From NCBI GenBank assembly GCA_001599595.1, contig BCHH01000005.1, positions 1,831,667-1,895,666 of the forward strand: 64,000 nt of DNA, read 5' to 3'. Below the pieces are notes generated by a model. The model was not told where the DNA came from. It saw only the letters and a program-made list of their open reading frames with translations, and did no database searches. Below, piece after piece: positions 11,793-21,493 of the stretch (position 1 is its first letter; each line of letters opens with the position of its first letter). The translations under genes and the position numbers were made by a program. The stretch is from Beverwykella pulmonaria. Lineage: Eukaryota > Ascomycota > Dothideomycetes > Pleosporales > Melanommataceae.

Positions 11793-14700
11793 ATGGAAGA
11801 TAAATTCGATCTCGACACGCACATTCTCCAAAACTTCGCGCTTTTCTCGAGCTTAGCAGCTAACAAAGATGACAGTTTCCGAACATCCTTGTATATGCAC
11901 TACGCTGTGCTAAAATTCAAGTTATTTGAGCGTTGGGGGCGAACAGAAGATATTGAGGAAGCGATTGAGAAGGGGATGCATGCGGTGAAGGAAACACCAG
12001 CAGAGGATAATGCCTATGTCGAAAGATTAAACGGCCTAGGGAACATGTTCGAAAGTCGATACGAACGCCTAGGAATCATGGAGGATCTTGAAATGGCGAC
12101 TCGATTGGCACGCCAGGCCGTTGATATTACGCCCAAAGACTGCCCAGATCTTGCAATCTACCTGAACAACCTTGGAAACAAGCTAGAACTCAGATACGAA
12201 TGCACCAGGAAGAAAGAAGATCTTGAGGAGGCAATTCGAATAGCGCGACAAGCCCTCAGTATTCCGACTAGAGACTCATTAGCTCTAGCAGGGATGCTCA
12301 ATAATCTAGGGACCAAACTTGAAAACCGATACGAATGCACAGGAAAAATAGAGGACCTTGAAGAGGCGATTCATTTAGCGCAGCAGGCCATCAAGGCTAC
12401 GACAGAAGCTCTTCCAGATCTCGCGGCCTGGTTTAACCAAGGAATTCAACACAAAGACCAACGTAAACGTACAGAAAATACAGTGGACATAGAGGCGAGT
12501 CAAGTGGCACAGCAGCCCGATATCCTCATGCCTGAAGATAGTGGAAGTCTTTCAGGGATACTACACAATCTAGGAAATAGACTTGGTCGCCGATATGAGT
12601 TCACAGGGAACATAGGGGACCTCGAAGAGGCAATTCAAGTAGTTAGACAAGCTGTGAGTATCATGCCTGAAGATCATCCAGATCTAGCAGGGCGGCTTGA
12701 CAACCTTGGAATTAAACTCAGTCACCGCTACGAACGAACAGGGAGGACAGAAGACCTTGAAGAGTCGATTCAAGTTGCTCAGCAGGCCATTGACATCACT
12801 CTCGATGGCCATATAGACCTAGCAGCCAGGCTAAATAACCTCGGAAATCATCTCTCAAGACGATACAAACGTACAGGGAAGATAGAAGACCTTGAAGAAG
12901 CGATTCGAGTAGCTCAGCAGGCTGTTAACGTCACCCCTGAAGAGCATTCGGATTTTGCAATGTGGCTAAACAACCTGGGAAACAAACTTGAAAACCTATA
13001 CATACGCACAGAAAAGATAGAAGACCTTGAAGAGGCAATTCGAGTATCTCAGCAGGCTGTTGAAATTACGCCTGAAGAGCATCCAGATCTTCCAATGTGG
13101 CTAAACAACCTGGGAAATAAACTTGAAGGACGATACGCACACACAGAGAATATAGAGGACCTTAAAGAGGCAATTCGTATAACTGAACTAGCTGTCAATC
13201 TAACGCCTGAAGGTCATCCAGATCTTGCAGCGAGGTTGAACAATCTTGGAAACAGTTTGGAAAGCCGATATAAGGTTACAAAACAGATAGAGGACCTTGA
13301 AGAGGCAATCCAGTTGACACAACAGGGTATCAGCGTTACGAATGAAAACTCTCCAGACCTTGCACTCTGGTTGAGTAACTTAGGAAGCAAACTGAAAAGC
13401 AGATATGAGCACACGGGAGAGGTGAAGGATCTCGAAGACGCAATCAAGATGACTCAACAAGCTTGGAGATGCGAGAACGCAATTCCCTTTGTTCGTATAA
13501 GTGCCTCTGTTCTCGCTCTCCAGTTGCTCCAGACCCAAGAGGACTTCGAGAGCGCCTATAACCTCTCAGTTGAGACTTTAAGCCTGCTACACTACGTCCA
13601 CAACAGGTCTCTAAGCCACGAAGATCAAAAGTACGTCCTCTCGCACTTTTCTGGACTAGCTACATCTGCCTGTTCTCTTGCTCTACAAATAGGAAAGGGT
13701 CCAGATACAGCCTTAGAGTTGCTAGAGCAAGGGCGCGGAGTCATCCTCCGTCTTCTTTTCAATGACCGAAGCGATACCTCTAAGTTAAAGGCCACCCATC
13801 CCGAGTTGTGGGCCCGATACGAGAGTCTTCGCTTGGAAATAAACCAACCTGTCGAAAATATCAGACAAGATCGCACGCGGAGGACTGCCTCAACAAGACG
13901 AATAGAAGCAATCACAAAGCTAGAGGAGTGTATACAAGATATCCGGCAGCTTCCCGTGTTCAGTCAGTTTCAGAAAGGCCTCACTGCCAAGCAGATGCAG
14001 GACTGCTCTACGGAAGGCAGCATTATTATAGTCAACGTCACGACTCTCCGGAGCGATGCCATAATCATTACTCCTGGCGCATCTAAGGTCGTTCCGATTC
14101 CCGATTTGAGTGCGCGGCAATCCATGGACTGGACTAATCAGGACCTTACCACTTTATCGAGCGACCGCGGTCGCAAGAACAGAGCCTACCTAAAGTTCTT
14201 GTCGTGGCTCTGGCACGGATGTGTAAAGCCTATCTTTGAAGAGCTTCAGTACCACGTACAGCCTTCGGCGGAAGACCTACCGAGGGTTTGGTGGATTGGC
14301 ACCGGCCTTGCTAGTTCCTTTCCCTTCAATTCTGCAGGAGATTTTTCTGCTGGGACGACTGAAAGTGCGTTTTACCGAGCCATTTCGTCCTATACGCCAA
14401 CAATCAAAGCCCTTCAATATTCTCGCGAGCTTAGAGGAACCACTCTCTCATCACGCTGCGATTCTTGGAAAGTACTTGTGATAAGTATGCCTACAACCCC
14501 TGGTGTAGGGAGAGTTTTAGCGAGCAGAGAAGAGGCATCTGAGGTTATTGCAGCTCTGGGGGCTTCTGCTTCTGTAGAGGTTCTAGAGCACCCAGACGTC
14601 CCAAGCACCATGATTCAGCTCCAGCAGTGCGACATTGCCCACTTTGCCTGCCACGGGATTTCGGATTCGATAGACCCGTCTAGTAGTGGTCTAATACTGC

Positions 14701-15095
14701 AGACCAATGGGACAGTGACTGAAGAGCTGAAGCAGGACATACTGAGCGTTCGCGAGGTATCCCAGGCGCACCTCTCGCAGGCGCAGATTGCATATCTCTC
14801 TGCCTGCTCAACCGCGCAGAACAGGGCAGAAGAGCTGTCAGACGAAGTGCTCCACGTTGTCAGTGGATTCCAAGTTGCTGGATTCAGGCATGTAATTGGG
14901 TGTCTGTGGCCGTCTGAAGATCAAGTATGCGTAGATATTGCAAAATCTTTTTACTCTGAGCGGAGGAAAGCTGCGATGTACGACGACAAAGCCACTGCAT
15001 TGTCATTACACAAGGCTGTTATGAGGGTTCGAGAAAATCGGGAGTTCTGTAAGCGCCCACTGTTCTGGGCGCAGTATGTGCATTTTGGGGCGTAA
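11793..15095 (+). CDS. TPR-CHAT caspase-like protease
   Basis: A single exon of 1100 residues. Residues from about 50 to 560 form eleven to twelve tandem tetratricopeptide units of about 45 residues, each with the pattern DLEEAIRVAQQAV followed by LNNLGNKLxxRY. Repeats 4 and 5 are the most diverged. After a helical linker, the C-terminal third is a CHAT domain (PF12770, caspase/separase clan). The catalytic His is His954 in HFACHG and the catalytic Cys is Cys1005 in YLSACSTA, followed by the usual VSGFQVAGFRHVIGCLW. Both dyad residues are present, so the enzyme should be active. The TPR array probably senses a ligand or scaffolds a complex. TPR-CHAT proteases cleave gasdermins or other partners in bacteria, and in fungi CHAT or subtilisin-type proteases neighbour gasdermin genes. 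The adjacent gene at 10324-11148 is the natural candidate substrate. The reading frame is intact. Confidence 0.9.
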   Translation: MEDKFDLDTHILQNFALFSSLAANKDDSFRTSLYMHYAVLKFKLFERWGRTEDIEEAIEKGMHAVKETPAEDNAYVERLNGLGNMFESRYERLGIMEDLEMATRLARQAVDITPKDCPDLAIYLNNLGNKLELRYECTRKKEDLEEAIRIARQALSIPTRDSLALAGMLNNLGTKLENRYECTGKIEDLEEAIHLAQQAIKATTEALPDLAAWFNQGIQHKDQRKRTENTVDIEASQVAQQPDILMPEDSGSLSGILHNLGNRLGRRYEFTGNIGDLEEAIQVVRQAVSIMPEDHPDLAGRLDNLGIKLSHRYERTGRTEDLEESIQVAQQAIDITLDGHIDLAARLNNLGNHLSRRYKRTGKIEDLEEAIRVAQQAVNVTPEEHSDFAMWLNNLGNKLENLYIRTEKIEDLEEAIRVSQQAVEITPEEHPDLPMWLNNLGNKLEGRYAHTENIEDLKEAIRITELAVNLTPEGHPDLAARLNNLGNSLESRYKVTKQIEDLEEAIQLTQQGISVTNENSPDLALWLSNLGSKLKSRYEHTGEVKDLEDAIKMTQQAWRCENAIPFVRISASVLALQLLQTQEDFESAYNLSVETLSLLHYVHNRSLSHEDQKYVLSHFSGLATSACSLALQIGKGPDTALELLEQGRGVILRLLFNDRSDTSKLKATHPELWARYESLRLEINQPVENIRQDRTRRTASTRRIEAITKLEECIQDIRQLPVFSQFQKGLTAKQMQDCSTEGSIIIVNVTTLRSDAIIITPGASKVVPIPDLSARQSMDWTNQDLTTLSSDRGRKNRAYLKFLSWLWHGCVKPIFEELQYHVQPSAEDLPRVWWIGTGLASSFPFNSAGDFSAGTTESAFYRAISSYTPTIKALQYSRELRGTTLSSRCDSWKVLVISMPTTPGVGRVLASREEASEVIAALGASASVEVLEHPDVPSTMIQLQQCDIAHFACHGISDSIDPSSSGLILQTNGTVTEELKQDILSVREVSQAHLSQAQIAYLSACSTAQNRAEELSDEVLHVVSGFQVAGFRHVIGCLWPSEDQVCVDIAKSFYSERRKAAMYDDKATALSLHKAVMRVRENREFCKRPLFWAQYVHFGA

Positions 15096-15343
15096 ATTGG
15101 CAGAAATTTTTACCTGTCTATGTAGTAACGCGAGAGGCTGAATGCTAGTCTTGATGGGAAATAGGAGGGTAGTAGGATAATTTGTAGTATATATAAGGGG
15201 GTAACATGAGCGGGCCAGCTGCACTCCCTGCTAGCACTTCCGTTGCCACCGCCGTTGCCAGTAATAAATACTTCGTTGGGCCTCTATCTGCAGTAATTAC
15301 AGCGAGGCAGCGCACCCTCATATTGCAAGTATACTTCTCAAAC

Positions 15344-15540
15344 TGTTGGGAGTATATAGAACATGATGATCACGTGGTGGTGTCGTGATCACGTGGCGAT
15401 CACATGAGACACTAGCTATGCTTGGCGGAAAAGGGATGATACAACCTCCTGAGCCTCACCTCACATAGACATATATACGAATCAACACCTTGTTTAGAAC
15501 CCCCCCCCATTGCTATTGCAATAGTCCTGTGAGACCAACA
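15344..15540 (+). mobile_element. Solo Copia LTR with perfect target duplication
   Basis: A 197-base unit beginning TGTTGG and ending CCAACA, flanked on both sides by the 5-base direct repeat CAAAC (15339-15343 and 15541-15545). It is the same length as, and clearly similar over its whole length to, the LTR at 62906-63102 in reverse orientation. That LTR adjoins a Copia RNase H reading frame, which identifies the family. No internal region is left, so this is a solo LTR formed by recombination. It contains several CACGTG/CGTGATCACG-type palindromes. Confidence 0.85.
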
Positions 15541-15944
15541 CAAACGAATGCCAACAATCCCACAGTCTTGACCAACTTCGGTTGTTGTGACTCTTACCTT
15601 ACGTCTATTATTATGCAGGGATTTCACAAAAGCAGTCACTGCATATTCATGTACATATACCACCCTTGAGGAAAAGGTCTTACACGCGGTGGTGATCGTA
15701 GCGATCAAATGTGTGACTGGGCCCGGGGGGGTGGGGATTTGTATAATATATGTTAAAATGTGAGAGCTCTGAGTGGGAGGAGGCTTCATAATATTGCTTG
15801 AGGTGCCAACCTAGAACCAGGCTGGTACTATATATACTCGGACATCTGTCCGGCCATCTTGGTCACGTGCCTATCATGTGCCTATCACGTGGATGTCACG
15901 TGTCCTAGTCTCGGCAAGCCGGCTGCCCTTCAACAGTTATATCT
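15541..15944. other. Repeat-like intergenic sequence
   Basis: Between the solo LTR and the F-box pseudogene there is no convincing gene. A G-rich run lies near 15720-15735, and several near-repeated CACGTG-containing segments lie at 15862-15902 (TCACGTGCCTATCATGTGCC and variants). It may be another decayed LTR, but no matching copy was seen. Confidence 0.35.
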
Positions 15945-16645
15945 ATCATCCCACAACTTCTATCCACAAGACATGTCCTCAAGCTCCACAAGCCTAGCAT
16001 TGGGCTTGGGAATGAAGTTGAAATACTTCCTGTCCGCTTTGATCTTCTCCCAGTGGCTATTATTAGGGCTGTGCTTGTGCTGTACACGCACGTATCTTTG
16101 CTCAACAGGATTCTTAAGATACAACTAGAGGTTGCTAATAACTCTAGAAAATATATTAAGAGTCTTTTTCTTAAACTTGAACTAAATACTCCTCTAAAAT
16201 TTGTGTATTACGTGTTGTGTTTGCTGGGCTACTAAAGTTTGGCTATTTAACCTTATCTTTTGTTAAAGCCTGTGCAGTATCTGTTCCTCTTAGTAGAACA
16301 CAAGTTGTAAGCTGGAGGATGGAGAAAAAGGTGTCAAGATGTGTATTGTATGTGATGTATGTACAGCTGATATATATATGTGACGGAGTGATTAGTCAGT
16401 GGCATATCCACGTGACATGATGGTGTCCTGGGCTTACACAAGTAGAACTCCTTCTAGTTGAACTAAACCTCCTTCTGGGCAGGAAAAAACCCAAGGCCTG
16501 GAAGCTTAGTACCATTTATTAAACACGAACCTAAGAACTTTGTCCCATATCTCTGTCGGAAGGCTAGGTAGAACTGATGATGGTAGTGCAGCTAGCGCAG
16601 GGGCGCAGGCGGTAATATGGCTGCGGTTGCCAAGGCTTTACCTGG
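15945..16645 (-). pseudogene. Decayed copy of the F-box-like gene at 27 kb
   Basis: Read on the minus strand, 16645 to 16444 and then 16305 to 15945 match the plus strand from about 27165 to 27740 with many substitutions, mostly C-to-T or G-to-A in direction, and several new stops. The alignable start is the segment encoding LATAAILPPAP in the better copy, and it continues past the LPTEIWNK F-box region. A 133-base LTR (16306-16438) interrupts it. The substitution bias fits RIP of a duplicated sequence, so the copy cannot encode the full protein. Confidence 0.75.
16306..16438 (-). mobile_element. Solo mini-LTR (TGTAAGC family), copy 1
   Basis: A 133-base unit with ends TGTAAGC and GCTTACA, flanked by the perfect 5-base duplication CAAGT (16301-16305 and 16439-16443). 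It is nearly identical to 17647-17778 and 61915-62048. The copy at 62 kb sits directly next to a purine-rich tract and a Copia RNase H region, so this is an LTR and not a miniature DNA transposon. It is inserted within the F-box pseudogene. Confidence 0.85.
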
Positions 16646-17394
16646 TGGGTGGGTGACGATAGAGTCTTCATAAAAACGACCCCTCTGGCACAGCCCCTCA
16701 CCGCCCCCAAAAGATAGTGCTGTAGACCAATTAAACGTGAGTGAACGTACTATAACGCGCAATTGTGTCCTCATCATGCACATTTGGGAACGCTAAAGCC
16801 ATCACTGCTATCAATAGTATATCCACGGTGACCTTTGTATGGCTGACAGGGGGGACGGTGCGCTTAGCATGTTCAAATATCCACCCATGTCCACTGCCCA
16901 CCTCTATGAGGTATACCGGTATTAACGCCGCCACCTGCAGAAATAACCTGATTTTTGAATTAGATGGGGCTATAAGGCTGCTGCTGCGCTGCTAAGGTGC
17001 TGCGCTAAATTTGAGCGCCTGTTGCTGCGTTAAGCTCGCGTGGTAGTAGTAGTAGATACATACATGACACCACCCTCCTTCCTAGCAGCTCTAAGCTGCT
17101 TGAAAAGCTGGTCTAGTGAACACCTTAGCTGCTGCTGTTGGTGGCTTACCTGCCACATGGCTGCCTCTTTACTGCGTCTCTGCGCTAGAGCTATACTGTC
17201 AGGAGTAAGCTCTATACCACTCGACCTGCGCTACCTAAAAAGGTGCAGTGAACCCAATAGGGTGAGGTGCATATAGAATAGCATATATACTGTGACATAA
17301 TCCCCCTCTCTCCTAGGACTCGTCCCGAGGACTGCGTAGGTAGAGGGTAGAGCGCGGTCCCAGACCCTTTATTGTATAGTCCTAGATTGTCTCT
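16646..17394. other. Unidentified, probably repeat-derived
   Basis: No gene recognised. Several 60-80 codon frames occur on both strands. The position, between a pseudogene and a hAT transposase relic, suggests eroded transposon DNA, possibly the upstream part of that hAT element. Confidence 0.35.
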
Positions 17395-17560
17395 CTATCC
17401 TATCAACCTTATGGAAGTGTGAGAGGGCTTTTAGCAAGGGCAGAATGACTGTTACTGATGATAGAAATGGACTTAGAGGTGCCTTAATTAAGGCTCTTTA
17501 ACTGCAGAAGAATTGGATCCAAAACAAGGCAGTGGAGAGTCACCTGATTAACGTTTCACG
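17395..17560 (+). pseudogene. hAT transposase C-terminal relic
   Basis: Frame translation gives KCERAFSKGRMTVTDDRNGL, then GALIKAL, a stop, LQKNWIQNKAVESHL. This matches the ECERVFS...DDRNRL...LQKNWL pattern of the hAT-family dimerisation region in fungal transposases. One in-frame TAA stands where a residue is expected between the last helices. Only the last 50 or so codons are recognisable. Confidence 0.7.
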
Positions 17561-17900
17561 ATTTGTTTCACGATTTGTTTCCCGCCAAGAATGAGGCTAA
17601 ATCTACCGTATACAGCATATACGGTGGTCACCGTATGTAAAAATATTGTAAGCTGGAGGGCGGAGGAAAGAGGTGTCAAGATGTGTATTGTATGTGATGT
17701 ATGTACAGCTGATATATATATGACGGACTGATTAGTCAGTGGCATATCCACGTGACATTATGGTGTCCTCGGCTTACAAATATACACCCATTTACGGCTC
17801 CGTATAGCCTGCCCTCATATCAGCCCTCGTACGTACGTACGCCAAAATTGACCCGTACAGCTTTTTCAAATCCTACGGTTATACGGTGTACGTACTGTTG
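17561..17900 (+). repeat. CCGTA-rich sub-terminal repeats of the hAT relic
   Basis: Short motifs of the type CCGTAT, TACGG and CGTACGTACGTACG recur many times on both sides of the mini-LTR inserted at 17647. They lie just past the hAT transposase relic, where sub-terminal transposase-binding repeats of hAT elements are expected. The same vocabulary occurs at 32917-33070, so that region is probably the end of a sibling element. Confidence 0.5.
17647..17778 (-). mobile_element. Solo mini-LTR (TGTAAGC family), copy 2
   Basis: A 132-base copy with ends TGTAAGC/GCTTACA and a perfect 5-base duplication AATAT on both sides (17642-17646 and 17779-17783). It is inserted into the terminal repeat region of a hAT relic. 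It shares almost every base with the copy at 61915-62048 and looks young. Confidence 0.85.
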
Positions 17901-18207
17901 ACAACGCTGGTAGTTCGCGTTTTTAGGTATTAGAGTTTCGAATGACGGCTAACACGGAGTAATATATGAGGATTGACTAGATATATATTACCAGAGTGGC
18001 GGGAAGTGAATATGCTTCGCGCAATTCATCTAGTCAACGAATGAATCCCCCAACCACTCAACCATTCTCCCCAACACCGAAAAATGCATACAACGTCTAA
18101 TATTATATCTACGGTAACCTCCCACCGGAACACCACCGCGATGCAAATAGCAGCAATAAACCGAAGGCTTTTTTCCCTATCCCAAAAGGTCCTCCCTAGA
18201 TCATTGT
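17901..18207. other. Intergenic
   Basis: AT-rich sequence leading to the 3' end of the minus-strand E2 gene. I see no feature beyond a short run of TA dinucleotides near 17984. Confidence 0.4.
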
Positions 18208-21200
18208 TTAACCTTGCTCTGCTTTCAACGCTTCCAGCTTCTGGACCTGCCGCCTCAGCATCACCATAGCACCCAGACTAATCCTTCTCAATCCGTCGCG
18301 CTCCGCTCCATCCTCGGCCCTCTCGCTACGCTCTAGGATGTCTTTTGATGCGGCGACAGCCTTTTCGAGCAGTTTTGGTGCATCGTCCCTTTTACTAAGA
18401 TACAGATATTTGACTTCGTTCTCGAATGGATCAACGTCAGCGGTGAGGGCGCGAACAATGAACGCTCGAGCGCGGAAGTATGCTCGCTCAGTGTACAGCG
18501 CGCTGCTGAGTTTTGTTTCTGGAGCCTCGCGGTGGACGTCGTAGCCAGCTTCATTGTAGTATGGCTCTTTGACGAGAACGAGACCCATGATGGACACAAG
18601 GACTTGGAGCAGTGTGCTTTTCGCAGGGCTCCAGTTTTCGTTTCGTTCGTCGGCGTGCCAGGTTCCTAACAAGCTGAGGCAAATCTTGCCGTCTTCGTAT
18701 AGATTCGGGTTGACAGGGCCTTCAGCATTTGTCCAGGAGTGGAAAAATGCTTTGGGTGGCACTTGAGGGTAGGAGGAGTCGAGGTGGAAGTCGATAACGA
18801 AGGGGGCATATTCGTAAGGCGTGTCCGAGGGGCCGATCATGAGAACACGGATGAGATCGAGACGCGACTCCCAGGTCCGGACGAAGATTCCAGGAGGGAG
18901 GGATGAGCGTAGTATTTTGTGCTCTTTTGCGACTCGCCGTGTGAATGTGGACGAGGAAGCAGAGGACACATTCAGGTAGTGGTGATTTGTTGGCGGTGGG
19001 GCGTCGAGGATCAAGAATGATGAAGGGGGGTCATCGGCGTCTGTGCGAGTGTTGTGAAGGACAGGGATGGAGACGGAAGGATCATCCACGTCCATTTCAC
19101 TTGTATTGGCCTCCGATGTGATTGCAATGTTGGTTGGATGGGTAATCTCCAATGGTGATTTTTGTTCCCCCTCCGAGTGCAGCTCCGGTGTTGTTTTCGA
19201 GGTCTCGATGCCATCTGGTATGACGAGATCAGGCATAGAATCGTCGGAGTCGTCTCCATCATCCTCATCTTCTGTAGACCAATCTTCTTCATTGCCGATG
19301 CTCATTGGTTCTCCATCCATGCCCTCGTACTCGATCCACGTCTCATTGAAAAATGCAGAATCGAAGTCGGAGCCATCTTCGTCCGAATCTTCCACAGATT
19401 CTCCTTCCAGCGTTGGCATGTCGAACATGTGGTTGTCCATATCACTGCTATAAACAAGCGTCACGCGCTCCGCGGCAATTCGGATGTCCACCACAGGCTT
19501 CGCGGCACCCAGCCTAACCGTGACCTTCCCGTCAAGACCCAAGTCAATTATTTCTCCAAACCAGTCTGGGCCAAGAGAGCGAATGTTGCGCACCGCCGGA
19601 ACGGAATCTGGATGTATCAAGACAAAATCTCCTCGACGTCGGGTCAGGCTAGGAGTCGATCGTATGTCGTAGAGGCTGACATCCTCGGTTGCGTCACAGA
19701 GGGGACCTGTCTCGGATGGCGGAATCAAGTCATCACCAAGGAAGTGGATGTTTGCATGCTTGAACCAGCGGACAGTTGCTATGCGATCGTGCGGCTTAAC
19801 GGATTGCACCACGCCCGTTCTCGCAGGTTCAAATGTCCACGTTGTGTCGGGATTCTTCTCTTTCCGCTGTTCTTTTGTGCAGACAATCTCCCCGGGCCAA
19901 ACCTCATCATCGTCCTCCACATTGGGATCGGGAACTAGCGACGGGCTCATGTCTTCTGTGATGGAAAGATCTTGCCACTGCACGGTGACTTGGGTGTGAG
20001 TCTGCATGACCAAGAACACGTTCAAGTCGTAGCCTAGAGATTCGGTCCGCGGTACTCTCGTTAGCCTTCCTTGTGGGTGTCCATCCGGCAGTATGCGGCT
20101 CCCGTCATACTTGACAGCCGCTCCCGTCAAGTCTTTGAAGCGCACACGGTCACCCACAGCGATTTCAGCAACGTGGTATGACCGATCTTGGCCGTTGGTA
20201 GACACGGGTAAGGTGGCGACGGCACCGCGGGAAGCATCGTAGACATAGAAGTTAGGGCTTTCCAAGTCGTCGGTAGTCAGCCGGGGAGAGGGCTCCAAGC
20301 CATGTGAGAGGATGGAGCTTCCTGCGAATCTCTTGGCCAGCCAGTGTACATCGACCATGACGGTGCGGGTTTCCACAACCATGCCCTGGGGCCGGATGTT
20401 CGGCTCGTAGGCACCGTATCGCCAACGCCCTCGCCGCAAGTTGACCTTTTTCGTCTTGACCGTATCGCCGACGCTGATTCGGTCGAGCATGGGGTCATCG
20501 TTGTCCAAGTCGTCCGGGTTCTCGACAATGACTACCGAGTTGTTGGACAGCCTGAGGGCCACCTCGTCGTGCACCTGGTCTATTCGTCCGATCCAGTCAT
20601 CGTAGACAACCAGGGCTCCCTCGACGTACTCGTGGACATTCAACAGCTCGTCTGCGGGCACGCCGCGTATGGAGAGGTCCTCGGCCAAAACCTGGGTGAG
20701 CTGGCCGCCATTGAAATGGGTTGCTGGGAAGAGCGTGCAGGTGGCTTTGGTGCCAATGACGGTGCCGCTCATGGGGTCTTTGGCGTTCCGCTTGACCACA
20801 TCTCCCACATACAGCGCGCGGTCGAGGAGGTCCAGGCGCGGCTCCGGTATGAGTTCCGTCTTGAGCTGTGTTTGCCACGACACCAGCACGGTGCCCCGCG
20901 GCGGAATGCCTGTCTTGAGGAACTTGGAGAAAAGGTCTCGCGGGATATCGTCGTGGCGCTCTATATCATCGCCGTAGTCGCGCTGGGGGCGGGGCTCGTG
21001 GGAGTCGACATCCCCGAACGAGCGGTCCACGACGCCCACCATGTACTTGTCGTCTTTGAGACTGACGGTGTCATCGACGCAGAATCGCACCGCGTCGGCG
21101 GCCATGGCAGGCAGCGTGCGCGCCGCGAGAGAGCTGGGGATGGGCGGCGCTTCGGAGAAGCTTGCGGGTTCTGAGCGGCGGCGGGCGCGGTGAAGGCGGG

Positions 21201-21339
21201 AGTTTTCGGCGGGGGCGGAAGACGCGGTGGAGAGGAGGAGACGGTCCTCGAAGAGCTGGCGGAGCAGGCGTTCGAACCAGCTGGGCGACGCGCGAGCGAT
21301 GTGCGAGTGCGTATTTGTGGCGTCGTTATCACGGTCCAT
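18208..21339 (-). CDS. UBE2O-like E2/E3 hybrid ubiquitin-conjugating enzyme
   Basis: An intronless gene of 1043 residues, starting at the ATG at 21339 ([13 protein letters not shown]). The frame extends 50 codons further upstream, but those codons overlap the divergent COG8 start. The first two thirds carry several SH3/Tudor-like barrel modules with the pattern [19 protein letters not shown] and VHWLAKRF, as in UBE2O (CR1/CR2 regions). An acidic stretch rich in Asp, Glu and Ser follows. The UBC fold is C-terminal, and the active-site cysteine is Cys887 in [18 protein letters not shown], the signature HxN-less motif of UBE2O/BIRC6-class E2s. A coiled C-terminal helix ends the protein. UBE2O enzymes ubiquitinate orphan or misassembled basic proteins in cytosol and nucleus. 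It shares a 154-base promoter with COG8. Confidence 0.9.
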   Translation of the reverse strand: MDRDNDATNTHSHIARASPSWFERLLRQLFEDRLLLSTASSAPAENSRLHRARRRSEPASFSEAPPIPSSLAARTLPAMAADAVRFCVDDTVSLKDDKYMVGVVDRSFGDVDSHEPRPQRDYGDDIERHDDIPRDLFSKFLKTGIPPRGTVLVSWQTQLKTELIPEPRLDLLDRALYVGDVVKRNAKDPMSGTVIGTKATCTLFPATHFNGGQLTQVLAEDLSIRGVPADELLNVHEYVEGALVVYDDWIGRIDQVHDEVALRLSNNSVVIVENPDDLDNDDPMLDRISVGDTVKTKKVNLRRGRWRYGAYEPNIRPQGMVVETRTVMVDVHWLAKRFAGSSILSHGLEPSPRLTTDDLESPNFYVYDASRGAVATLPVSTNGQDRSYHVAEIAVGDRVRFKDLTGAAVKYDGSRILPDGHPQGRLTRVPRTESLGYDLNVFLVMQTHTQVTVQWQDLSITEDMSPSLVPDPNVEDDDEVWPGEIVCTKEQRKEKNPDTTWTFEPARTGVVQSVKPHDRIATVRWFKHANIHFLGDDLIPPSETGPLCDATEDVSLYDIRSTPSLTRRRGDFVLIHPDSVPAVRNIRSLGPDWFGEIIDLGLDGKVTVRLGAAKPVVDIRIAAERVTLVYSSDMDNHMFDMPTLEGESVEDSDEDGSDFDSAFFNETWIEYEGMDGEPMSIGNEEDWSTEDEDDGDDSDDSMPDLVIPDGIETSKTTPELHSEGEQKSPLEITHPTNIAITSEANTSEMDVDDPSVSIPVLHNTRTDADDPPSSFLILDAPPPTNHHYLNVSSASSSTFTRRVAKEHKILRSSLPPGIFVRTWESRLDLIRVLMIGPSDTPYEYAPFVIDFHLDSSYPQVPPKAFFHSWTNAEGPVNPNLYEDGKICLSLLGTWHADERNENWSPAKSTLLQVLVSIMGLVLVKEPYYNEAGYDVHREAPETKLSSALYTERAYFRARAFIVRALTADVDPFENEVKYLYLSKRDDAPKLLEKAVAASKDILERSERAEDGAERDGLRRISLGAMVMLRRQVQKLEALKAEQG

Positions 21340-21493
21340 CTGGAAATAATAATTATCGAAGCGCCGACGACAAAAAAGGGCTGAAGAGCCGCATGTGAAT
21401 GGGTCCCCACCATGCTTGCTGTCTGCCCCATCCGCCAGCGACCACGCAGCAGCCGCGACAACCACCGCGACGGCCCGCGAGCAAACCATACCA
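21340..21493. promoter_or_regulatory. Bidirectional promoter of the E2 gene and COG8
   Basis: Only 154 bases separate the two divergent start codons, so the 5' regions must be shared. No clear TATA is visible in either direction, which fits housekeeping genes. Confidence 0.55.

Noticed and set aside
15412..15789. Minus-strand open frame of 125 codons
   Set aside because: It runs through the end of the solo LTR and G-rich repeat sequence and has no motif.
16306..16438. First read as a MITE because of the short inverted TGTAAGC ends
   Set aside because: The related copy at 61915-62048 is next to a polypurine tract and Copia RNase H, and target duplications are 5 bases. LTR is the better call.
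17579..17760. Possible tRNA-like or structural RNA in the GTAC/CCGTA-rich palindromic sequence
   Set aside because: The palindromes come from repeated CCGTA/TACGG motifs of a transposon end; no cloverleaf could be drawn.
20344..21174. Plus-strand open frame of 276 codons
   Set aside because: It is entirely antisense to the conserved barrel repeats of the UBE2O-like gene and has no own signature.
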